A stretch of DNA of 64,000 nucleotides from Campylobacter concisus (lineage in GTDB: Bacteria; Campylobacterota; Campylobacteria; Campylobacterales; Campylobacteraceae): positions 1,364,001 to 1,428,000 of the forward strand of contig NZ_CP049239.1 of assembly GCF_015679985.1 (NCBI RefSeq), in the 5' to 3' direction. The position numbers and the translations under genes are program-made. Below are positions 58,298 to 64,000 of this stretch, piece after piece; within the stretch, counting starts at the first letter, position 1, and every line of letters begins with the position of its first letter. The notes beneath the pieces were generated by a model. It saw only the letters and a program-made list of their open reading frames with translations, ran no database searches and had not been told where the DNA came from.

Positions 58298-58354
58298 GAT
58301 CCCTCCTTGAAGAGCTTGAGGCTGTATTTTATGATAAATTTCATTGCTATTTAC

Positions 58355-59116
58355 TTAAAAAAATAGTGCTGGCATATCGTTTAAAATCTGCACCATCATA
58401 TCAGTTATGATTTTTATAATGCCAGCTAAAATAGCTATCAAAACCGAAAAGCCGATACTTACCTTAATAGGATAACCAACGACTAATAAGTTAAATTGTG
58501 GCATAGTTTTCATAAGCATTCCAAAAATAGCATCTGAAAGTATAGAAAGCGCGATAATAGGAAAAGCCAGAACAAATCCAAACATAAAAAGATTTCCAAA
58601 AAGCTTTATAGCGTAGCTCATCACACCACTTCTTGGATAAAAATCTCCAAGCGGTATAGCAGAAAGTGAAGTGGAATAAAACTGTAATATCAAATGGTGC
58701 CCATCAAGCATCAAAAATGCAAGAAGTGCGATAAAATTTAAAATATTTGCGATCACTGGCGAATTTGTACCAGTTTGCGGATCAAGCACTGAAGCCATCG
58801 AAAAACCCATAATCATAGAGATCTGCTCGCCAGCCATTTGAAGTATAGCAAAAACGATATTTAGCAAAAGCCCAGCGCAAAGTCCAAGCATGGCCTCACT
58901 TAAAATTTCCATGATCAAAAAATTTATAGCATGCTCATGGGCGTGTGAGAGCGGGAAAAGTACAACACAAAGGGCAAAAACTAGTAAAGTTTTTACGCTA
59001 AGCGGGATTTGATTGTGAGAAAAAAATGGAAAAAATACGATAAGCCCACTAAGACGCGCAAAAAGGAGCATAAATATTATGACTTTATCCGCTCCAAAAA
59101 ACTCGACTAGTTCCAT
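58355..59116 (-). CDS. fliR: Flagellar biosynthesis protein FliR
   Basis: Component of the flagellar type III export gate. 253 residues with about six membrane segments; LFARLSGLIVFFPFF near the N-terminus, the GFSMASVLDPQTGTNSPVI loop and IALSILSDAIFGMLMKTMPQ are conserved in FliR. It starts four bases after gpmI and precedes the acidic protein gene. Confidence 0.92.
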   Translation of the reverse strand: MELVEFFGADKVIIFMLLFARLSGLIVFFPFFSHNQIPLSVKTLLVFALCVVLFPLSHAHEHAINFLIMEILSEAMLGLCAGLLLNIVFAILQMAGEQISMIMGFSMASVLDPQTGTNSPVIANILNFIALLAFLMLDGHHLILQFYSTSLSAIPLGDFYPRSGVMSYAIKLFGNLFMFGFVLAFPIIALSILSDAIFGMLMKTMPQFNLLVVGYPIKVSIGFSVLIAILAGIIKIITDMMVQILNDMPALFF

Positions 59117-59120
59117 CCTC

Positions 59121-60584
59121 TTATATTAACGCCTCGTCCATCTCAGCTGGAATTTCAAGCCCCATGATCTTTAAAACACTAGGAGCGATATTGTTTAGAC
59201 CGCCGTTTTTTACTTTTTTTACGCCATCAGCCATCACAAAACAAAAGACATCATAAGTCGTGTGGTTTGTCAGTAGCTCACCGCTGCTATCACGCATCTC
59301 TTCGCAGTTTCCGTGATCGCTAGTGATGATCATCGCATAGTTTTTCTCTTTTGCTTTAGTGTAAATTTCTCCAAGAGCAGTGTCTACCGCTTCAACTGCC
59401 TTTATAGCGGCCTCATAGTTGCCAGTGTGCCCTACCATATCGCCATTTGCGAAATTTACAACGATGAAGTCTTGCTCGTCATCCATACCTTTTAGCACGG
59501 CTTTGCAAACCTCAGCAGCGCTCATCTCTGGCTTTTCGTCGTAGGTTTTTACTTTTGGACTAGGGATGAGCACCCTCGTTTCGTTGCTGGCTAGCTCCTC
59601 GACGCCGCCATTAAAGAAAAATGTTACGTGGGCATATTTTTCAGTCTCAGCCGTGTGAAGCTGCCTTAGTCCAGCCGCTGCTATGACCTCGCTTAGAGTG
59701 TTGTTTATCTTTTTATTTTTAAATAGCACTTCAAAATTAAAATTTGCGTCGTATTCGGTCATGGTGATTAGATTTTTGATAGCAAAAGGTCGCTCAAACT
59801 CACTAAATTTCTCCTCGCCCAGAGCCTGGCAAATTTCTCTTGCTCTATCATTTCTAAAATTTATAAAGATCACGCCGTCATCTTCGCCTATGCCTTTAAA
59901 GCCATTAAAGCTTGCTGGCTTTACAAACTCATCTGTCACGCCCTCATCGTAGCTTTTTTGTAGATACTCACTTGGCGATAAGCTGCTTAAATTTGCTCCA
60001 TTTACCAAGCTATCATAAGCCTCTTTTACGCGCTCCCAGCGTTTGTCCCTATCCATCGCGTAAAATCTTCCACAAAGGGTCGCTACTTTAAATTTAGCTT
60101 CCAAGCTTTTTATGAAATTTATGCCACTATTTGGACTAACGTCGCGTCCGTCGGTGATAGCGTGAGCAAAAACTTCGCAACCATTTTTACTAGCAAGCTC
60201 GCACATACCATCAAAATGCTCCATATGTGAGTGCACGCCACCATCGCTATAAAGCCCTATGACGTGGATCTTCTTGCACTTTTTAAAAAGAGCTTTTAGG
60301 GCTTCATTTTCTGATATCGAGCCGTCAGCGAAGCTGCGTGAAATTTTGATCAAATTTTGATACAAAACTCGTCCGCTTCCTATGCACATATGCCCTACTT
60401 CGCTGTTTCCCATCTGCCCTTCAGGTAGTCCCACAGCGTTTCCAGAAGTTTTTATAAGTGAGTTTGGAATTTCTTTAAAAAATTTCTCGTAATTTGGCTT
60501 TTTAGCCGCCTCAAATGCGTTAAATTTACCGCTTTTATTAAATCCAATACCATCAGTTATTATTAAAATAGTTTTTTGACTCAT
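59121..60584 (-). CDS. gpmI: 2,3-bisphosphoglycerate-independent phosphoglycerate mutase
   Basis: Interconverts 2- and 3-phosphoglycerate with two Mn ions. ILIITDGIGFNKSGKFNAFE gives the first metal Asp, GQMGNSEVGHMCIGSGR the phospho-Ser, HAITDGRDVSP and FRNDRAREI substrate residues, and TSDHGNCEEM with NHTTYDV the remaining metal ligands. 487 residues. Divergent from mraY. Confidence 0.95.
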   Translation of the reverse strand: MSQKTILIITDGIGFNKSGKFNAFEAAKKPNYEKFFKEIPNSLIKTSGNAVGLPEGQMGNSEVGHMCIGSGRVLYQNLIKISRSFADGSISENEALKALFKKCKKIHVIGLYSDGGVHSHMEHFDGMCELASKNGCEVFAHAITDGRDVSPNSGINFIKSLEAKFKVATLCGRFYAMDRDKRWERVKEAYDSLVNGANLSSLSPSEYLQKSYDEGVTDEFVKPASFNGFKGIGEDDGVIFINFRNDRAREICQALGEEKFSEFERPFAIKNLITMTEYDANFNFEVLFKNKKINNTLSEVIAAAGLRQLHTAETEKYAHVTFFFNGGVEELASNETRVLIPSPKVKTYDEKPEMSAAEVCKAVLKGMDDEQDFIVVNFANGDMVGHTGNYEAAIKAVEAVDTALGEIYTKAKEKNYAMIITSDHGNCEEMRDSSGELLTNHTTYDVFCFVMADGVKKVKNGGLNNIAPSVLKIMGLEIPAEMDEALI

Positions 60585-60624
60585 TTTGAAAATTTATCCT
60601 TAATTTTAGATAATTTTTAAGGCC

Positions 60625-60630
60625 ATTATA
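60625..60630 (-). promoter_or_regulatory. Probable -10 element of gpmI
   Basis: TAGTATAATGG on the minus strand with a perfect TATAAT; RNA would begin about 34 bases before the gpmI ATG. It shares four bases with the mraY -10 box on the other strand. Confidence 0.45.
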
Positions 60631-60632
60631 CT
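60627..60632 (+). promoter_or_regulatory. Probable -10 element of mraY
   Basis: CCATTATACTAAAA with TATACT as marked, 32 bases before the mraY ATG. The two divergent boxes overlap, so the promoters cannot both be occupied. Confidence 0.4.
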
Positions 60633-60663
60633 AAAATTGCTTTTTTTAAAAATAAAGGCTCTC

Positions 60664-61728
60664 ATGTTTTACTATATCTATGAAATTTTAAATTTTAATA
60701 TCTTTCAATATATCACCGTCCGTGCTGGTATCGCTTTTTTCATCGCTTTTGCACTCACAACTTATTTGATGCCCAAATTTATCACTTGGGCAAAGGCAAA
60801 AAACGCCGCCCAGCCTATCTATGAGCTTGCCCCACAAACTCACCAAAAAAAGGCCAAAACGCCGACCATGGGCGGACTTGTCTTTGTCTTCACAGCCGTA
60901 CTTTCCACGGTAATTTGTGCAAGGCTTGATAACGCATTTGTCTTAACATCTCTCTTTTGCCTAGTTTGCTTTACACTGCTTGGCTACAAGGACGATTACA
61001 GCAAAATTTTAGGAGCAAAAAACCACGCCGGCCTAAGCCCAAAAGCAAAGCTTTTTTTTCAATTTTTAATAGCCTTTGTTATTTCTATTTTTTTATATGC
61101 AAGTCACGAGCTTAGCACCGAGTTTTATCTACCTTTTTTTAAGCAACCTATTTTGGATTTAAGAATTTTTGCCATTTTCTTTTGGACACTAGTCATAGTC
61201 GCTGCTTCAAATTCGGTAAATTTAACAGACGGGCTTGACGGGCTAGCTACAGTGCCATCTATATTTTCGCTTCTAACACTTGGCGTTTTTGCTTACATCT
61301 GCGGACACGCTGTTTTTAGCTCATATTTACTCTTGCCAAAGATCATAGGCGTTGGTGAAAGCGTTGTTGTCTCTTCAGCCCTAATTGGTTCATTGATGGG
61401 CTTTTTGTGGTTTAACTGCCATCCAGCCGAAGTCTTTATGGGCGATAGCGGTAGTTTGAGCGTTGGAGCATATATCGGTTTTATGGGCGTTGCGACAAAA
61501 AATGAAATTTTACTTATCATCATCGGCCTCATCTTTGTTGTTGAGACTCTAAGCGTTATCTTACAAGTGGGCAGCTTTAAAATTTTCAAACGTAGAATTT
61601 TTCTCATGGCGCCTATACATCACCATTTTGAGATAAAAGGCTGGGCGGAAAATAAGATCATCGTTCGCTTTTGGATCATCGCACTTTTAGCAAATCTAAT
61701 CGCACTAACTGCGCTAAAGATCAGATAA
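60664..61728 (+). CDS. mraY: Phospho-N-acetylmuramoyl-pentapeptide transferase
   Basis: Forms lipid I at the inner membrane. Ten or so membrane segments; [24 protein letters not shown] with the Asp pair, [26 protein letters not shown] and [14 protein letters not shown] (the HHH motif) are all intact. Start at the ATG at 60664 with AAAGG six bases before it, 354 residues, rather than a TTG 27 bases upstream. Followed by murD. Confidence 0.96.
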   Translation: MFYYIYEILNFNIFQYITVRAGIAFFIAFALTTYLMPKFITWAKAKNAAQPIYELAPQTHQKKAKTPTMGGLVFVFTAVLSTVICARLDNAFVLTSLFCLVCFTLLGYKDDYSKILGAKNHAGLSPKAKLFFQFLIAFVISIFLYASHELSTEFYLPFFKQPILDLRIFAIFFWTLVIVAASNSVNLTDGLDGLATVPSIFSLLTLGVFAYICGHAVFSSYLLLPKIIGVGESVVVSSALIGSLMGFLWFNCHPAEVFMGDSGSLSVGAYIGFMGVATKNEILLIIIGLIFVVETLSVILQVGSFKIFKRRIFLMAPIHHHFEIKGWAENKIIVRFWIIALLANLIALTALKIR

Positions 61729-61736
61729 GGAAAGTC

Positions 61737-62954
61737 ATGAGAAAATCGCTATTTGGCTACGGTGGCACGATAAAGGCGATCGCAAAGAATTTCACAAAAG
61801 ACGGCCTTTGGGATATCTATGATGATAAATTTAGTGAAATTTCAAAAGATGAGTTTGGCAACACTCTTTTGCCAGTTAGCGAATTTGATCCAGCAAAAAG
61901 CAGCCTAGAGATACCAAGTCCGGGTATCCCGCCTCATCACAAGCTTATTAAAAAAGCTAGAAATTTGGTAAGCGAGTATGACTATTTTTATGAAATTTAT
62001 AAAGAAAATCTGCCATTTAATATCTGGATAAGTGGCACAAACGGCAAGACTACGACCACAAAGATGACGCAGCACCTACTAGAGAGCAAGGGCTCAGTCA
62101 TGGGCGGTAATGTTGGTATCGCACTAGCAAATTTAGATCCGCACGCTAAAATTTGGATACTAGAGACTAGCTCATTTACCCTGCACTACACAAAGCGCGC
62201 CGCACCAGGTATCTACGTGCTTTTGCCCATCACTCCAGATCATCTAAGCTGGCATGGCGACATGAGCGAGTACGAAAAGGCTAAGCTAAAGCCGCTTGCT
62301 AGCATGAGCGAAAGCAGCGTGGCGATCGTGCCTGAAATTTACGCCAATACGCCAACAAAGGCAAAAGTGATCGCTTACAAAGACGAGAGCGATCTGGCTA
62401 AATTTTGCGGTGTAAGCGTAGATGATATAAATTTCAAAACGCCATTTTTACTTGATGCACTGCTTGCATTAGCGGTGGAGAAAATTTTATTTGACCGATG
62501 CGATGTCGCGCTTTTAAATACCTTTGTTATTGAAGCAAACAAGCTCGAAGAATTTAATGATAAAAATGGCAGAATCTGGGTCAATGACACAAAAGCGACT
62601 AACATAGACGCGAGCATACAGGCCGTTAAACGCTACAAAGATCATTTCATACATCTAATACTTGGTGGCGATGATAAGGGTGTTGATATGACGCCACTTT
62701 TTGAAGGCTTAAAGAGTTTAAGAGTAAAAATTTACGCCATTGGCTCAAATAGTGACAAACTCATGAAATTAGCGACTAAATTTGGCATACCGGCTTTAAA
62801 ATGCGATTTTTTACAAAATGCTGTCAATGAGATAAATAAAGAGCTAAAGACTAGCGAGATAGCGCTTCTAAGCCCGGCAGCTGCAAGTCTTGATCAGTTT
62901 AAGAGCTATGCCGAGCGAGGCGATAAATTTAAAGAGTTTATAAAGGCGCTTTAA
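61737..62954 (+). CDS. murD: UDP-N-acetylmuramoylalanine-D-glutamate ligase
   Basis: Adds D-Glu to UDP-MurNAc-L-Ala. The ATP P-loop is WISGTNGKTTTTKMTQHL, followed by ILETSSFTLHY and ITPDHLSWHGDMSEYEKAK; WVNDTKATNIDASIQAV and LGGDDKGVDMTPL mark the ATP-hinge and C-terminal domain. I start at the ATG at 61737 with AAGGAAAGTC before it, giving 405 residues; the longer frame reaches into mraY. Eight bases after the mraY stop. Confidence 0.95.
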   Translation: MRKSLFGYGGTIKAIAKNFTKDGLWDIYDDKFSEISKDEFGNTLLPVSEFDPAKSSLEIPSPGIPPHHKLIKKARNLVSEYDYFYEIYKENLPFNIWISGTNGKTTTTKMTQHLLESKGSVMGGNVGIALANLDPHAKIWILETSSFTLHYTKRAAPGIYVLLPITPDHLSWHGDMSEYEKAKLKPLASMSESSVAIVPEIYANTPTKAKVIAYKDESDLAKFCGVSVDDINFKTPFLLDALLALAVEKILFDRCDVALLNTFVIEANKLEEFNDKNGRIWVNDTKATNIDASIQAVKRYKDHFIHLILGGDDKGVDMTPLFEGLKSLRVKIYAIGSNSDKLMKLATKFGIPALKCDFLQNAVNEINKELKTSEIALLSPAAASLDQFKSYAERGDKFKEFIKAL

Positions 62955-62979
62955 ATTTACAAGCCCTTTTAAATAGCCT

Positions 62980-63017
62980 TGTCAAAAATAAAAACATACA
63001 AATTTATGTTTTTGACA
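62980..63017 (+). terminator. Terminator of mraY-murD
   Basis: TGTCAAAAA and TTTTTGACA (nine pairs) with the inner AAAAACAT/ATGTTTTT offering an alternative register, then TAAATTTTTAC. The stem is AT-rich and has a bulge, so strength is uncertain. Confidence 0.5.
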
Positions 63018-63098
63018 TAAATTTTTACTATAAAGTTTTATTGTTGAATACTTTTTAAGTTTGTGCTAATATTTAGCAAAAATTTCCAAGGAAGTTTA

Positions 63099-64000
63099 AT
63101 GCCTCTAACGCCCAGAAATGATGTAAATTTTAAAAGGACTTTAATAGATATTATAAAATTTTCATATGACAATGATATAAGCAGACCATTTATATCTAAC
63201 AACAAACTACTCATTGGATATGGCTTTAGTCTAAAAGATGATATAGAACTTATTTGTGCTCAAATTTATAAAAACAACAAAGACAAAGTCATAAAAGATG
63301 TCAAGCGAGCTATTGCTAACACCGCGAGTACGACTACCATAGAAAAGATAAATACAGATGAACTTTTTAAAAAGATAAATGACGCCGCAAAAGAGGCTTA
63401 TACAAAGTCTGGAAGTGCCGATACTTTGCCTGAGTTTGAATTTAGCTCGGAAGATCAACTAAATGCCATCTTGGAGCAAAAGCTTACGCCGCTAATCCAA
63501 GAGATAAATCAAAAATTAAACAACTCGCCACTTAAAAATTTACAAGCCCTTTCACTTACTTCAGATACGCAAAACAGCCAAATTTCAAGAGAGCATGTCG
63601 CACTTTTAGCACTTCTTTATATCAGCAAGAAAAGTAATATTGATCCATCCCTCTAGCAAGCCATATCAAAAGCAAAAATCGTTTTAAGGCCTGGTTTTGG
63701 CTAGCATATGAGAGCTTTAGTGATGAAGTAAGCAATAAAATATCTCTTTTGCGAGAAAAAATTTCAAATCAGTTTGGGCTTTATGAAAGTGATGAACAAA
63801 ATGTTAATTTTGCCGAGTGCATAGATGTTTTTAGTCATTTAAATATATCCAAAGCAAAATATAAATTAAAAAATCAAAACAATAAAGAGATCATCCAGAA
63901 CGTCACTCATTTAGAATTTATAAAGCTTCAAGAAAATGGATCAAATTTAAACGCACCAGGTACATCAAAATGTGAGGCATTATTTCAGCCATTTGTTACA
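63099..64000 (+). pseudogene. Frameshifted lysozyme-like gene, continues past the right edge
   Basis: The ATG at 63099 has AAGGAAGTTTA before it. The first frame runs to a TAG at 63654-63656; one base back, a second frame continues without stops from CTAGCAAGCCATATC to the window end. Joined, the protein reads REHVALLALLYISKKSN then SHIKSKNRFKAWFWLAYESF, a good match to the C-terminal half of T4/pesticin-type lysozyme domains, with LLIGYGFSLKDD (residues 37-48) as the glycine-rich substrate strand. The catalytic Glu expected before it is not obvious. The rest is unrecognised. The frameshift may be a real mutation or an assembly error. Confidence 0.55.

Noticed and set aside
63640-63660. Programmed -1 frameshift
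   Set aside because: No X XXY YYZ slippery site and no clear downstream structure; mutation or sequence error is simpler.

Overview
The window looks like chromosomal DNA of a non-thermophilic Campylobacter, probably of the C. concisus type. The evidence is the gene order (rplY-pth; tal-serB-cheW-cheA-cheV; cheY-prmA-ftsH-psd-pssA; the pgl N-glycosylation cluster; fabI-tpiA-pgk-gapA-nadD; argS-tatA-gmk-acidic protein-fliR), which matches the epsilonproteobacterial layout I know from C. jejuni, with a base composition that is AT-rich but less so than in thermophilic species. This assignment is from memory of families and synteny, not from a search. No rRNA, tRNA, CRISPR array, insertion sequence or prophage was seen.

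Layout. 1-9160 (minus): a cut-off Lpt-type permease, pth, rplY, tal, serB, the chemotaxis genes cheW, cheA and cheV, a UDP-diacylglucosamine-hydrolase-like phosphoesterase, greA and lpxB. 9263-10676 (plus): surE and a TcdA/ThiF-like E1 enzyme. 10677-11204 is non-coding and holds an imperfect repeat pair and the leuA terminator. 11205-17328 (minus): leuA, a short leucine-rich leader ORF that overlaps the stop of pssA, pssA, psd, ftsH, prmA and cheY. 17392-39459 (minus): one long tightly packed run of 20 genes from galE/gne to hisA. It contains the full bacillosamine and N-glycan pathway (pglF, E, D, C, A, J, two PglH-like enzymes, PglI-like), a GT25 transferase, a Wzx-like flippase where C. jejuni has the ABC flippase PglK, two complete PglB oligosaccharyltransferases, two nucleotide-sugar dehydrogenases and an ecotin-like protease inhibitor. 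39540-44141 (minus): exported ATP-dependent DNA ligase, tag, UDP-glucuronate-4-epimerase-like enzyme, DUF4272 protein and mqo. 44270-47363 (minus): a TonB-dependent receptor of the heme type, an AT-rich gap and a decayed DUF2625 gene. 47442-51319 (minus): fabI, tpiA, pgk and gapA, visibly richer in GC. 51399-54286: a NadD-RsfS fusion (plus), a YeiH-type transporter (minus) and a polyprenyl-phosphate sugar transferase (plus). 54378-60584 (minus): argS, tatA, gmk, a very acidic pseudo-receiver protein, fliR and gpmI. 60664-64000 (plus): mraY, murD and a frameshifted lysozyme-like gene running off the edge.

How the parts fit. The central operon should build a lipid-linked glycan starting from UDP-GlcNAc (PglF-E-D give UDP-diNAc-bacillosamine, PglC loads it on undecaprenyl phosphate, PglA/J/H extend it, PglI branches it), flip it and transfer it to periplasmic proteins by PglB. 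The galE, ugd and second dehydrogenase genes in the same run suggest that uronic acids enter this or a related glycan. The most interesting items are the leuA leader peptide with five consecutive Leu codons, the NadD-RsfS fusion that keeps an internal ribosome binding site and start for RsfS, the ecotin gene embedded in the glycan operon, and the duplicated PglB with a swapped flippase.
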